Shown: positions 32,763-41,926, counted from the first letter of the stretch. The stretch is DNA of 45,359 nucleotides from Acidimicrobiia bacterium (GCA_040880805.1 JBBDHW010000037.1:1-45359); one strand, 5' to 3'. A program made the numbers and translations. Notes: generated by a model from the letters alone, not told the origin.

Positions 32763-34519
32763 ACGTAGGCGGCCAGGGTTGCTTCAAGGCGCGCGACGCT
32801 GTCGGCGAGGCCGCCGGGCCGCGAGCGGCGGAGCCACACCTCACGTTGCCGGTCGATCGCTTCGGCGAGGTCGACGCGGAGCCGGTCGGTGTCGAGTGCC
32901 GGGCCGTCGACGGACGCGAGTAGCCGCCACGCGCCGTGCCGCGCGAGCCGTGCCGCTTGCGCGAGCTCGTCGCGCACCAGGTCGCCGTCGACGCAGGCGG
33001 GCGTTGCCCTCTCGATCTCCTGCACGCAGCCGTCGATGCGCGCGATCACGTCCTCGATGCTGTCGACGGACGGCTCGCCGGTGGCGAAGCTGAACCCCGC
33101 CGGGACCAGCGCCCCTTGGAGCGGGCTGCCGTTGAACGAACGGCGGCCAGTGCGGTTCCACTGGCGGCCGAGCTCGACAACCGCGGCGCCGAGGCGAGCG
33201 CTCGGGTCGTCGAACACGAAGTGATCGAGCACCTCGGCGAGGTCCACGTCGTGGTTGGCGTCGGCGCACCACGCGACTGCTCCGCCGTACGCGATCGGAC
33301 CGAAGCTCACCGACGGCGGCTGGAGATGCCCGTTGTCGCCCCAGTCAGTAATCAGGTAGCCACCGGCGTCGCGTTCGCGTCCGGTGCGCGCGGCGTCGAG
33401 GAGGTTGGCCTGCGCGTTGTCGACGCGACCGATCAACGAGTCCCAGGCCGACGTGCCGGGCGCGACCCAGAACGGCACGCCCGCGTCGGCGAGCGGCCGA
33501 GTGTTGACGTCGAAGCCGAGCGCAGCTTCGAGGTCCACACCGAGCTGATCGAGCAGGGTGCGGATCGCCGGGTCCAGGTGCTGGGCGGCATCGTCGAGTG
33601 CCCGCGGCGCCTCGTAGGTCCAGCAGACGGGGACCGAGCCGTCGGGGAGGTCGCGCGCGAGCGCGGGATCCTTGCGCACGATGTCGGCCCAGTAGTGGAC
33701 CCTGTGCCCGTCGTCGACCAGCGGCCGGATGATGCGCACCAGGTGGTCGATGTACACGCGTTCCTTGCCGACGCGCGCGACGAGCTCCTTGCTCCTGCCG
33801 TGCCCGAGGTCGAAGGTTTCGTCGCAGTTCACGTTGACGCGTCGCGACCGGAAGTTGGGGAGCAGCTCGGCGAACAGCGTCTGCGCGAACTCGGCGTTCT
33901 CGGGAGTGGGTGCGAGCACCGTTGGTCGCATGGGGTATCCGGGGATCGGTTCGAAGCCGTCGGGCGCCTCGGCCCGGTTCCGGTACCGCTCGTGCGCGAG
34001 CCAGCGTCCCATGTGGCCGAAGCAGTTCTGGTTCGCGACGAGGTCGATGCCGGCAGCCGTGCACGTGTCGTCGAGCCAGCGCACGTCGTCGGCCGTCATT
34101 GGCGACGCGTCGCGCCACACCACTTCGTGCTCGGCGTACGCGAACGTGTGCTCGGTATAGAGCTCGAAGTGGTTGATGCGGGCGAGCGCGCAGAGATCGA
34201 CGAGCCGCGCGAGCGTATCGCGTGTCGGTACGCGGTCGCGGCTCACGTCGAGCATGTAACCGCGGACTGGGAAGTCGGGCCAGTCGCGGATGCTGAGGCC
34301 GGGGAGCCGGAACGGGTGATCGGCGACGAGCTGGTCGAGCGTGGCGCGCGCGTAGCGCAGCCCGCGGTCGTCGCGGTGCGCGATGGTGACGCCGGTGGGG
34401 TCGATGTCGAGCGTGTAGCCCTCGGGTGGCACCGACGCGTCGACCCGCGCGCGTACCTCGAAACCAGGGGCGGGTCCGTCACCGTTCTCGAGGAGCAGGC
34501 GTGGTCGTGGGAATAGCAT
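32759..34519 (-). CDS. Glycoside hydrolase family 20 beta-N-acetylhexosaminidase-like enzyme
   Basis: A 586-residue cytoplasmic enzyme. An N-terminal alpha/beta domain (GYTLDIDPTGVTIAHRDDRG) is followed by the TIM barrel: FPVRGYMLDVSRDRVP, LARINHFELYTEHTFAY, DLVANQNCFGHMGRWL, and the catalytic Asp-Glu pair at about 233-234 in VNVNCDETFDLG, which in GH20 enzymes stabilises the oxazolinium intermediate and donates the proton. Later blocks include YWADIV and ITDWGDNGH. It would release terminal N-acetylhexosamine. ATG 34519 is chosen over the long upstream frame, which is antisense to the thiolase gene. The methyltransferase pseudogene follows with a four-base overlap. Confidence 0.87.
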   Translation of the reverse strand: MLFPRPRLLLENGDGPAPGFEVRARVDASVPPEGYTLDIDPTGVTIAHRDDRGLRYARATLDQLVADHPFRLPGLSIRDWPDFPVRGYMLDVSRDRVPTRDTLARLVDLCALARINHFELYTEHTFAYAEHEVVWRDASPMTADDVRWLDDTCTAAGIDLVANQNCFGHMGRWLAHERYRNRAEAPDGFEPIPGYPMRPTVLAPTPENAEFAQTLFAELLPNFRSRRVNVNCDETFDLGHGRSKELVARVGKERVYIDHLVRIIRPLVDDGHRVHYWADIVRKDPALARDLPDGSVPVCWTYEAPRALDDAAQHLDPAIRTLLDQLGVDLEAALGFDVNTRPLADAGVPFWVAPGTSAWDSLIGRVDNAQANLLDAARTGRERDAGGYLITDWGDNGHLQPPSVSFGPIAYGGAVAWCADANHDVDLAEVLDHFVFDDPSARLGAAVVELGRQWNRTGRRSFNGSPLQGALVPAGFSFATGEPSVDSIEDVIARIDGCVQEIERATPACVDGDLVRDELAQAARLARHGAWRLLASVDGPALDTDRLRVDLAEAIDRQREVWLRRSRPGGLADSVARLEATLAAYV

Positions 34520-34553
34520 TGGGGCGAACCTACTTCGGAGAAGGAGCACTTCC

Positions 34554-35726
34554 GTGACTGATGCCGTCATCGTCGCCGCCGCCCGCACGCCGATCGGGCG
34601 CGCCCGCAAGGGGTCACTCGTCGACGTCGACGCGTTCGAGCTTGCCAGGATCGTGGTGGGCGCCGCGGTCGAGCGGTCGGGAATCGCGACGAGCGACATC
34701 GACGACATCGTCGTGGCCGAGTCGCTCCAGGGCGGCGGGGTCATCGCGCGCAACGTCGCGGTCCAGTTGGGCCTCACCTCGGTGCCGGGCCTGGCCGACA
34801 ACCGGCATTGCGCGGCCGGGCTGAGCGCAGTGCAGATCGCGTCGGCAGGGATTCGTGCCGGCATGGACCACGTCGTGGTGGCGGGTGGTACCGAGAGCCT
34901 GAGCACCTCACCGCAAACGCTGAAGCGATTTGGCCCGGGCGCCGAGCCGCTTCCGTGGATGTCGCCGAGCCACCCCGACACCCCTGACGCACCCACGTGG
35001 GACATGTCGATCACGGTTGGCGAGAACACGGCCCGCGAGATGGGACTCACGCGTCAGGACGTCGACGCGTGGGCGCTGTACAGCACCGAGAACGCGCTCC
35101 GATCCATCGACGGAGGCGCATTCGAGGCCGAGATCGTGCCGGTGCCGGTCACGGATCCCGACGGCACGCAACGGATGTTCGCGGTCGACGAGCACCCGCG
35201 GCGCGGCTCGTCGATGGACACGCTCGGCGCGCTGCCGGTGCTGCACCCCGAGATCGAGGGCGCCACCGTCACCGCGGGGAATGCGGCCGGGCTCAACGAC
35301 GGCGCGGCCGCGGTCGTCGTCACTTCCGGCGAGTTCGCGCGTTCGCACGGGCTCAGTCCGATGGCCCGTGTGCTGTCGTGGGCGTCGATCGGTCTCGAAC
35401 CCGCGCGCACCGGCCTCGGGCCCACGCTCGCGATCCCGAAGGCACTCGACCGCATCGGCATGTCGATCGACGACATCGAGCTGTGGGAGATCAACGAGGC
35501 GTTCTGCTCGGTGCCGGTTGCGGCGGTGCGCAAGCTCGGCATCGTGCAGGAGATCGTGAACGTGAACGGCAGCGGCGCCAGCCTCGGTCACCCCATTGCG
35601 TGCACCGGCGCGCGCATGGTGGTCACGATGATCAACGAGCTCCACCGACGCGGGAAGACACGCGGGTGCGTGTCGATGTGCGCCGGCGGCGGCATGGGAT
35701 CCGCCCTCATCCTCGAAGCCCTCTAA
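34554..35726 (+). CDS. Thiolase (acetyl-CoA acyltransferase)
   Basis: A 390-residue thiolase with all catalytic residues: nucleophile Cys86 in NRHCAAGLSAVQ, the NEAF block in EINEAFCSVPV, His346 in GSGASLGHPIACTGAR, and Cys376 in CVSMCAGGGMGSA. It should cleave 3-ketoacyl-CoA or run the reverse condensation, closing a beta-oxidation type pathway with the synthetases and hydratase of this window. GTG 34554 is preceded by GGAGAAGGAG. It diverges from the GH20 gene and is followed by a strong palindrome. Confidence 0.95.
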   Translation: MTDAVIVAAARTPIGRARKGSLVDVDAFELARIVVGAAVERSGIATSDIDDIVVAESLQGGGVIARNVAVQLGLTSVPGLADNRHCAAGLSAVQIASAGIRAGMDHVVVAGGTESLSTSPQTLKRFGPGAEPLPWMSPSHPDTPDAPTWDMSITVGENTAREMGLTRQDVDAWALYSTENALRSIDGGAFEAEIVPVPVTDPDGTQRMFAVDEHPRRGSSMDTLGALPVLHPEIEGATVTAGNAAGLNDGAAAVVVTSGEFARSHGLSPMARVLSWASIGLEPARTGLGPTLAIPKALDRIGMSIDDIELWEINEAFCSVPVAAVRKLGIVQEIVNVNGSGASLGHPIACTGARMVVTMINELHRRGKTRGCVSMCAGGGMGSALILEAL

Positions 35727-35731
35727 CCCCC

Positions 35732-35786
35732 AACGAACTTGCGTCGTTCAGGGTCGTAGAGCGCCCACGAACGACGCAGGTTCGTT
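35732..35786. terminator. Bidirectional terminator-like palindrome between convergent genes
   Basis: AACGAACTTGCGTCGTTC (35732-35749) pairs over 18 bases with 35769-35786, with one G-T wobble, around a 19-base loop. It lies a few bases after the thiolase stop and before the end of the convergent SDR gene. It lacks a T-run, so it may act as a weak or Rho-assisted terminator or simply protect transcript ends. Confidence 0.6.
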
Positions 35787-35791
35787 GTGAA

Positions 35792-36673
35792 CTAGTGGGG
35801 GACGGTGGGGTTGAGGCCTTGGCCGAAGCGGTCGGCGCGTTCGTGGAGACGCTGGGCGTTGGCCTCGTTGCCGTTCATCTGGATGCAGTAGACGCCGGTC
35901 TTGATCTGCTCGAGCACGTCGCGGCCGAGCTCGTTGAGGTCCTGCAGCGGTAGCTCCCGCCCCGCTTTCTTCGCCTGCTCCATCAAGCCTTCGATTGTCT
36001 GCGGCGTCGTGGGGCGCGGCTTCTCACGGCTCAGTTCCGGCGGCCGGTTGCGCTCCGACGTCCAGAGCCCGGTCCTGAGCAACCCGTGGCCACCCGGCAG
36101 GAACAGCGACGCCTGCAAGTTGGTTTCCTGTGCTTCGAGCTGCGCGGCCAGGCACTCGGTCATGACCGCGACCGACGCCTTGCTCGCCGCGTAGATCGAC
36201 GCCATCGGCATCGGCGCGATCGCACCGTCACCCGACGACGTGTTGATGATGTAGCCGGGTTCCCCGCCTTCGAGCATGCGCGGCACGAACGACTGGATTC
36301 CGTACGCGACTCCGAACACGTTCACCGTGAACGTCCACGCCCAGTCGTTGGGTGTGGTGTCCCAGATGTTCGCGCCGGGTGCTCCGATACCGGCGTTGTT
36401 GAACAGCACGTGGCACACGCCGTGCTTCTGGTAGACGGCCTCGGCGAGCGCCTCGACCGAGTCGGGCTTCGACACGTCGGTCTGCACGCCCGACACCTCG
36501 CCCAAGCTCGACAGTTCCTCGACGGTCTTGTCGATCGCGCCCTTCTCGACGTCGGCGATGACGACCAAGGCGGCGTCCTTCAACAGCTCTGCGCAGATCC
36601 CCTTGCCGATCCCGGACGCGCCGCCGGTGACAACCGCGACCTTGCCCTTGAAGTCGGTGATCGTGCTCGCCAT
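35792..36673 (-). CDS. Short-chain dehydrogenase/reductase (SDR)
   Basis: A 293-residue SDR: VAVVTGGASGIGKGICAELL, VVIADVEKG with Asp after strand 2 (favouring NAD(H)), LFNNAGIGAPG, catalytic INTSSGDGAI and IYAASKASVAVM (Y-x-x-x-K). The ~60-residue C-terminal extension (LPLQDLNELGRDVLEQIKTGVY) is seen in some actinobacterial SDRs acting on larger ring or steroid-like substrates; substrate not assigned. ATG 36673 overlaps the amidohydrolase stop (TGATG), so it is translated right after it. Confidence 0.92.
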   Translation of the reverse strand: MASTITDFKGKVAVVTGGASGIGKGICAELLKDAALVVIADVEKGAIDKTVEELSSLGEVSGVQTDVSKPDSVEALAEAVYQKHGVCHVLFNNAGIGAPGANIWDTTPNDWAWTFTVNVFGVAYGIQSFVPRMLEGGEPGYIINTSSGDGAIAPMPMASIYAASKASVAVMTECLAAQLEAQETNLQASLFLPGGHGLLRTGLWTSERNRPPELSREKPRPTTPQTIEGLMEQAKKAGRELPLQDLNELGRDVLEQIKTGVYCIQMNGNEANAQRLHERADRFGQGLNPTVPH

Positions 36674-37905
36674 CAGACTGTCTCCACTCTGTCTTCGAGC
36701 TCGCCGCCGTGGATGTCGTCGACCGTGGGGCCGATCCGCTCCACGAGAGGCTCGAGTGCCAACGGGTCGAAGCCGTAGCAGTCGACTGCGTTGAGGCCCA
36801 GGATCTTGCGGGTCTCGTCGACGGGCACGTCGTGGAAGCGCATGCGCAGCCACTCCCGCGTGTGCGGCCATGTGCCCTCCGGGTGCGGGAAGTCGTTTCC
36901 CCACATGAGGTTTCCGATCCCGATCCCGTGCCGGCGGTCCACCTCCATCTGGTGCATCGTCGACGCGCCGAGCCAGCAGTTTCGGTCGATGTAGTCGCCG
37001 GGCTTCATCGACAGCCCGCCGCGGAACACATCGACCCCGAACTTCCGCGTGTTGTGGTCGCCGATCCACTTGGCGTCCATGCGAGTACGCAGGTCGGGAA
37101 CCCACGCCGCGCCGTTCTCCGCGATGCAGTAGTGCAACGTGGGGAAGCGCTCGAACACACCGCCGAGGATGAGCACGTGCATCGGGCGCGCCGCCCACCA
37201 TCCCGCTTCGGCGGCGTAGATGGCCATCGTGCTCGGGCCGAAGCTGATGTCGGTGGGCCCCGCACCCGAGTGCGTGTGCAGCACCAGGTTGTGCTCCACG
37301 CACGCCGCCCAGATCGGGTCGTACACCGGGTCGTTGTACGACGGCTGGCTCATCCAGCGAGTGGGGATCATGACTCCACGGAGCCCGTGGTTTGCCGCCC
37401 ACGCGATCTCCTCGAGCGCGGCCTCCTGGTTGTGCAGGATCGGCACGAGCGCGACGCCCACGCGGCGATCGGGGCTGTCAGAGCACAGCTCGGCGAGCCA
37501 CCGGTTGTGGGCTTTGGCGCCCTCCATCACGAGCACGGGGTCGCTGTCGCCGGACGAGCCGAGCCCGGCACCGAACGGCGTGCCCGACACGCCACCGACC
37601 CCCGCCGCGTCGGCGTCGGGAAAGATCACCTCGCACGCGACGCCGTCACCGTCGAGCTCCTTGTCGCGGATGTTGGCGTCCCACGAGCCGCGCATGCCAC
37701 CGTGTTCCTCGATCTCCTCGCGCCATTCGGCGACCCACTTCTCGCGGTCCTCGGACGGTGCCATCCGCGCCGCGCTGAAGCTCGACGCCGCCGCGATCCA
37801 CTCGTCGTAGGTGTCGCGGAACTTCGGGTCGACGTACTCGCGGTACTGCTCGGCGGGCAGGCCCGCGTGACAGTCGGACGAGATGACGAGGTACTTGTCG
37901 CTCAT
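36673..37905 (-). CDS. Amidohydrolase-2 family metal-dependent hydrolase
   Basis: A 410-residue TIM-barrel hydrolase: VISSDCHAGLPAEQYREYV (metal D-x-H at the start), ANHGLRGVMIPTRWMS, LVLHTHSGAGPTD (metal His), LHYCIAENGAAWVPDL (Glu-Asn-Gly loop) and MWGNDFPHPEGTWPHT (final Asp/His region). It is the third such enzyme here and the closest in style to actinobacterial amidohydrolases co-located with SDRs. ATG 37905 is the natural start. It is followed by, and overlaps, the SDR gene. Confidence 0.92.
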   Translation of the reverse strand: MSDKYLVISSDCHAGLPAEQYREYVDPKFRDTYDEWIAAASSFSAARMAPSEDREKWVAEWREEIEEHGGMRGSWDANIRDKELDGDGVACEVIFPDADAAGVGGVSGTPFGAGLGSSGDSDPVLVMEGAKAHNRWLAELCSDSPDRRVGVALVPILHNQEAALEEIAWAANHGLRGVMIPTRWMSQPSYNDPVYDPIWAACVEHNLVLHTHSGAGPTDISFGPSTMAIYAAEAGWWAARPMHVLILGGVFERFPTLHYCIAENGAAWVPDLRTRMDAKWIGDHNTRKFGVDVFRGGLSMKPGDYIDRNCWLGASTMHQMEVDRRHGIGIGNLMWGNDFPHPEGTWPHTREWLRMRFHDVPVDETRKILGLNAVDCYGFDPLALEPLVERIGPTVDDIHGGELEDRVETV

Positions 37906-37923
37906 GTGAAACCCCGCTGCTGG

Positions 37924-37971
37924 TACTGGGCTAGTTGTACTGGGCTAGTTGTACTGGGCTACTTGTACTGG
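37924..37971. repeat. Tandem 14-base repeat at the end of a gene
   Basis: TACTGGGCTAGTTG is repeated: two exact copies (37924-37951), a third with one change (GGGCTACTTG, 37952-37965) and a partial fourth (to 37971). The last part is the end of the acetoacetate-decarboxylase-like gene, whose TAG stop lies in the third unit. The unit thus looks like a duplication of that gene's tail. It lies just upstream of the amidohydrolase start. Confidence 0.85.
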
Positions 37972-38714
37972 ATGGCGACGCGACGCGCGAAGTCGTCGGG
38001 ATCGCCGACCGCGCCGTGGAAGTTGTAGGTGTTCGCCGCGGAACGCACGCTCCAGAAGATCGACACCGTCTCGAGGATCGGCAGGTCGACCACCGGGCAC
38101 CCGGGCAGATCGCGCAGCTCGAGCTTGCCGTCGACGCGCTCGCGCGACTCGTGCGTGCGCACCTGGTCGAGCGTCACGAGGAACGGCCCCGCGTCGAGGC
38201 CGTTGCCCACCGCGGCGGGCAGGAACTTGAACCAGAACTGCGTGTTCTCGTACGGCTCGGGCGTCGGCAGCTTCTCGGCGACATCGCCGATGATCTCGAC
38301 GAACGTGACGCCCTGGCGGGTGATGCTGCCGCGCACGTGATCACCCTCACGGCTGAGCTCGATGTCGGCCAGCTTCTTGGGCTCGCCGAACTTCTCGCGG
38401 CTGATCGCCAGCGCGGGCTCGAGGTCGATCGGGATGAGCAACGGGTACTCGCCCCTCAGGCCGTTCCACATCGCGTCGACACCGAACCAACCGACGCGCT
38501 CGCGGTGGACGAAGTCGCCGTGCTGAATGTGGATGTCGCAGATGCGAACGTGCACGTTCGGTTCCGGCGGCACCTCGAGCGGCTTCGGGAGCACCTCGGC
38601 GACGACCTCGGGATCCGTGAGGTAGGTGACCTCGAGGTTCGGGATCGCCGGGCCGGCGTGGGTACCGGTCTGGGCTGCGGGTGCGGGGTCCTCGACCCAG
38701 CGCGTCTTTCCCAT
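37959..38714 (-). CDS. Acetoacetate-decarboxylase-family protein
   Basis: A 251-residue ADC-like beta-barrel protein: LEVTYLTDPEVVAEVLPKPL (typical opening), HIQHGDFVHRERVGW, YPLLIPIDLEPALAISREKFGEPKKLADIEL (the Lys/Glu-rich active-site strand region of the superfamily), FWFKFLPAAVG and a short C-terminus. Many actinobacterial members are not decarboxylases but act on related beta-keto or cyclic substrates; the Schiff-base lysine should be checked by alignment. ATG 38714 follows GGGGGG by seven bases. Ends inside the tandem repeat. Likely the first gene of a run with the amidohydrolase and SDR. Confidence 0.87.
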   Translation of the reverse strand: MGKTRWVEDPAPAAQTGTHAGPAIPNLEVTYLTDPEVVAEVLPKPLEVPPEPNVHVRICDIHIQHGDFVHRERVGWFGVDAMWNGLRGEYPLLIPIDLEPALAISREKFGEPKKLADIELSREGDHVRGSITRQGVTFVEIIGDVAEKLPTPEPYENTQFWFKFLPAAVGNGLDAGPFLVTLDQVRTHESRERVDGKLELRDLPGCPVVDLPILETVSIFWSVRSAANTYNFHGAVGDPDDFARRVAIQYK

Positions 38715-38839
38715 GGAAATACCCCCCAAATGGGTGTCGAGTGAAATGGTTTTCCGAACGGTACTCGGGTGGGTTGGTGGCGGCAAGGAAGGGCTGCACG
38801 GCTCGACGGCCGCGCCGCCGTGTTGCAAGCTGTCGGCCC

Positions 38840-41290
38840 ATGAGCCACCACCTCCTTCCGCCCACCGGCCAACTCACCGGCCCACTCGCCGGGCTCCGCG
38901 CCGTCGACTGCACGGTCGAACGAGGCGAGTTGTGCGGCCGCTACCTTGCCGACCTCGGCGCCGAAGTCGTGAAGGTCGAGCCGCCCGGTGGAACGCCTGC
39001 CCGGAAGCTGGCCCCAGTTCGGTCGGGTGTCTCGCTGGCGTGGGCGGTGCGCAACGCGGGGAAGCTGGGCGTGGTGCTCGACCTCGAGACGGAGGCCGAC
39101 CGCGATCGGTTTCACTCGCTCCTCGATCACTCCGATGTGCTCCTCACGTCGGAGGTTGCGCTCGACGCGGGCATCGGAGCGACTGGCCTCGACACGCGCG
39201 AGCTTGCGGCCCGTCATCCGCACCTTGTCGTGATCGCGATCACCGCGTTCGGCCTCGAGGGTCCGTTCTCCGACTACGTCGCAACCGACGCCGTGCTCTC
39301 GGCAACCGGCGGGATCGCGTTCAAGGCCGGCGTTCCCACCGACACGCCGCTGTTCCCGCCCGGGCACCTCGTCGACGACCTCGTCTCGGTGACGGCGGCG
39401 TTCGCGGCGCTCTGCGCGCTCTACCAGCGCGAGCACACCGACGCGGGGCAGTTCGTGGAGCTCTCCGCGAACGAGGCCGTCGCGCTCGCGGCCGACTGGG
39501 CGCTTCCAAACGTGAGCGCGCGCGTGCTCGCCGGCGAGCCGCCCGCCGAAGTGCGCAACGGATCGGGACCCGTCTATCCCGTGTTCAAGTGCAAGGACGG
39601 CTACGTACGGCTCGTCGTGTTGAGCACGCGCCAATGGCGCGCCCTACGCGAATGGCTGGGCGAACCCGAGTATCTCCAGGATCCCGAGCTCGAGAGCTTC
39701 GTCGCCCGGCTCATGATCGCGGCGACCGTGATCAATCCGTTGCTCGAGGAGCACTTCGCGCAGTTCGGCATGGACGAAGCCGCGGCCGAGGCCCAGCGAC
39801 GCGGCATCGTGTGCACGCCCGCGCTGACACCGAAGCGCGTGCTCGAGAACGAGCACCTTCGCTCACGCGCGACGTTCGCGCCGCTTTACGTCGGCAACGG
39901 TGTCACGGCACCCGTGTTCACAGGGTTCTACGAGCTCGACGGCGAGCGCGCGGGACCGCACGAGCCGCCGCCGGAGATCGGCCAGCACACCGAGCAGGTC
40001 TTCGGCAGTCTCGGCGAGGCGCGGCCTGCACCGTCGTCGATACCCGCTCCGGCTCCGCCGCTCGCCGGCGTGCGGGTCATGGACTTCGGGATCGGCGCCG
40101 TCGGCGTGGAGGTCGGACGCCGTCTCGCCGAGTACGGCGCCGAAGTGATCAAGATCGAGTCGCGCGCGTATCCCGATTTCATGCGTACGGTCACCGGCGG
40201 CGAGTTCTCGCCCTCGTTCGTGTCGTCGAGTCGTTCGAAGCTCGGCTTCGGTGCGAACGCGCAGACGCCCGAGGGACATGAGGTGCTGCTGCGCCTGGCC
40301 GAGCAGTCCGACGTCGTCGTCGAGAACAACTCCACCGGCACGATGGACAACCTCGGGCTCGGGTTCGGTGACCTCGTCGCCGTCAACCCGAACATCGTGA
40401 TGGTGTCGAGCCAGCTCATGGGCTCGCACGGGACGTGGGCCGATTGGCGGGGGTACGGGCCCACCGGCCAAGGCCCGGGAGGGCTGCTGCACCTCTGGAA
40501 CTACGCCAACCGTGACGACCCCGCGGGCTCGGCGTCGATCTACCCCGACCACTACGCCGGCTGTCTCGGCGCGGTCGGCGCGCTTGCGACGTTGGTCGGC
40601 CGCGCGCGCGGCACCAACGCGGGGACGCATGTCGAAATCGCGCAGGTGGAAGCGGTCGCGGGCTCGCTCGCCGACCTGCTCGCGGCAGAGGGCGTCGCGC
40701 CCGGATCCGTCGTGCCGTCGGGCAACCGCAGCGAACAGGGTGCGCCGTGGGGTCTGTACCCGTGCGCAGGCGAGGAGCAGTGGGTCGCGATCACCTGTCG
40801 CGACACCTCCGACTGGCGCGCGCTCCGGACCGCGATGGGCGAGCCCGACTGGGCCGGCGATCCGGCTTTCGACGACAACGACTCCCGCCTCGCGAACGCC
40901 GCGGTGCTCGACGAGAAGGTCGGCGAGTGGACGCGCACCGACACCAAGGATGCGATCGCGGAACGGTGCCAGCGCCACGGCGTGCCGGGTGCGCCGATGC
41001 TGACCGGCACCGACATGGGGAGTCATCCGCACTACGTGGCGCGCGAGTTCGCGATCCGCATCGACCAACAGGTCCTGGGCCCGATGGTGCTCGACGGCGC
41101 CGCGTTCCACGGCGCCCTCATGGTCGGCCCCGACGTCCGGGGTGCACCCGCGATCGGCGAGCACACACGACAGATCAGCACCGAGGTACTCGGCCTCGAT
41201 GATGCCGAGATCGACAAGCTGTTGGCGACCGGCGCGCTCGAGACCACGCCGGCGGTCACACAGCCGGCGTCGTCCGACCTCTCGGACTGA
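38840..41290 (+). CDS. Double-domain class III (CaiB/BaiF) CoA-transferase
   Basis: An 816-residue protein made of two CaiB/BaiF units. Unit 1 (about residues 10-395) opens with GPLAGLRAVDCTVERGELCG and LADLGAEVVKVEPPGG; unit 2 (about 405-790) opens with PLAGVRVMDFGIGAVGVEVG and LAEYGAEVIKIESRA and continues with PNIVMVSSQLMGSHGTW. The catalytic Asp is expected in each around the FxxxDAVLSATGGI / YxxH stretches: unit 1 has VATDAVLSATGG, while unit 2 shows IYPDHYAGCLGAVG. It transfers CoA between acids. Such fused forms are known in actinobacteria. ATG 38840 is used; the frame upstream is antisense to the neighbouring gene. Confidence 0.92.
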   Translation: MSHHLLPPTGQLTGPLAGLRAVDCTVERGELCGRYLADLGAEVVKVEPPGGTPARKLAPVRSGVSLAWAVRNAGKLGVVLDLETEADRDRFHSLLDHSDVLLTSEVALDAGIGATGLDTRELAARHPHLVVIAITAFGLEGPFSDYVATDAVLSATGGIAFKAGVPTDTPLFPPGHLVDDLVSVTAAFAALCALYQREHTDAGQFVELSANEAVALAADWALPNVSARVLAGEPPAEVRNGSGPVYPVFKCKDGYVRLVVLSTRQWRALREWLGEPEYLQDPELESFVARLMIAATVINPLLEEHFAQFGMDEAAAEAQRRGIVCTPALTPKRVLENEHLRSRATFAPLYVGNGVTAPVFTGFYELDGERAGPHEPPPEIGQHTEQVFGSLGEARPAPSSIPAPAPPLAGVRVMDFGIGAVGVEVGRRLAEYGAEVIKIESRAYPDFMRTVTGGEFSPSFVSSSRSKLGFGANAQTPEGHEVLLRLAEQSDVVVENNSTGTMDNLGLGFGDLVAVNPNIVMVSSQLMGSHGTWADWRGYGPTGQGPGGLLHLWNYANRDDPAGSASIYPDHYAGCLGAVGALATLVGRARGTNAGTHVEIAQVEAVAGSLADLLAAEGVAPGSVVPSGNRSEQGAPWGLYPCAGEEQWVAITCRDTSDWRALRTAMGEPDWAGDPAFDDNDSRLANAAVLDEKVGEWTRTDTKDAIAERCQRHGVPGAPMLTGTDMGSHPHYVAREFAIRIDQQVLGPMVLDGAAFHGALMVGPDVRGAPAIGEHTRQISTEVLGLDDAEIDKLLATGALETTPAVTQPASSDLSD

Positions 41291-41309
41291 CCAATCAGAC
41301 GGATTGGTC
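41289..41309. terminator. Hairpin at the end of the CoA-transferase gene
   Basis: GACCAATC-AGACG-GATTGGTC makes eight perfect pairs with a five-base loop and starts inside the CoA-transferase stop codon. A second CCAATCAGACC copy follows near 41319. It separates convergent genes and has no T-run. Terminator function is inferred. Confidence 0.5.
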
Positions 41310-41321
41310 TGCCTGACCCAA

Positions 41322-41906
41322 TCAGACCGATAGGGCGCGTTCGCAGAACGCGACGAGGTGGTCGATGTCGGCGCGGCTGGGTGTGGTGCGCGTCAGGATG
41401 CGCTGCTCCATGTACGCGTACGTGATGTCGTAGACCGCGCGTGCGTCTCGGTGCGGATCCCGGAGCTCGAGCTCGCCCGCGGCGGCGGCGGCTGCGAGCG
41501 CGTCCTCCAACTGCTGCAGCAGGACCGCCTCGGCCCGGGCCTTCTCGGCGGGAAACTGATCGGCGAGCCGGCCGATGTTCGCGACGAACGGGCGCGTTCG
41601 CGATGCCGCCTCGGGGTCGACCGCTTGCGCGACCACACCTTCGATCCACGCCCGCACGCGAGCGCGTGCGTTTGGCGCGGCTTCCATCCGGTGGGCGAGG
41701 TACTCGGCCTGACGGCGGAGGCCGTCGTCGAAGATCACGAGCATGAGCTCGTCTTTCGAGGCGAAGTGCCGGTAGAACGCAGGACTGGAGAGCCCGGCTT
41801 CGTCGAGGATGTCGCGGACGCGCGGGTCGATCGTCCCCGTGCGCTCGATCACTCGGTAGGTGGCTTCGACGATGCGTTCGGCGTCCCCGGCCGCCGCAAC
41901 ACTCAC
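41322..41906 (-). CDS. TetR-family transcriptional regulator
   Basis: A 194-residue TetR protein: N-terminal HTH in RIVEATYRVIERTGTIDPRV and RDILDEAGLSSPAFYRHFASKDELML (about residues 10-55), then an all-helical ligand-binding domain ending with TPSRADIDHLVAFCERAL. It diverges from the acyl-CoA synthetase gene across only 20 bases and so likely represses it and itself, with an acyl-CoA or the substrate acid as possible ligand (inference). GTG 41906 is the start; a TACGGT lies six bases before it, a leaderless-type arrangement. Confidence 0.92.
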   Translation of the reverse strand: MSVAAAGDAERIVEATYRVIERTGTIDPRVRDILDEAGLSSPAFYRHFASKDELMLVIFDDGLRRQAEYLAHRMEAAPNARARVRAWIEGVVAQAVDPEAASRTRPFVANIGRLADQFPAEKARAEAVLLQQLEDALAAAAAAGELELRDPHRDARAVYDITYAYMEQRILTRTTPSRADIDHLVAFCERALSV

Positions 41907-41926
41907 TCGGTTACCGTACTCTCGCC
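41907..41926. promoter_or_regulatory. Twenty-base divergent promoter/operator region
   Basis: The region between the TetR and synthetase start codons contains CGGTTACCG, a near-symmetric site, with TACGGT (minus) six bases before the TetR GTG and TACTCT (plus) four bases before the synthetase ATG as -10 candidates. This would make both transcripts leaderless and place any regulator on both promoters at once. By eye only. Confidence 0.45.

Noticed and set aside
35732-35786. Palindrome as a CRISPR repeat or attachment site
   Set aside because: Single copy, placed exactly between two convergent stop codons; a terminator-type role is the simplest explanation.
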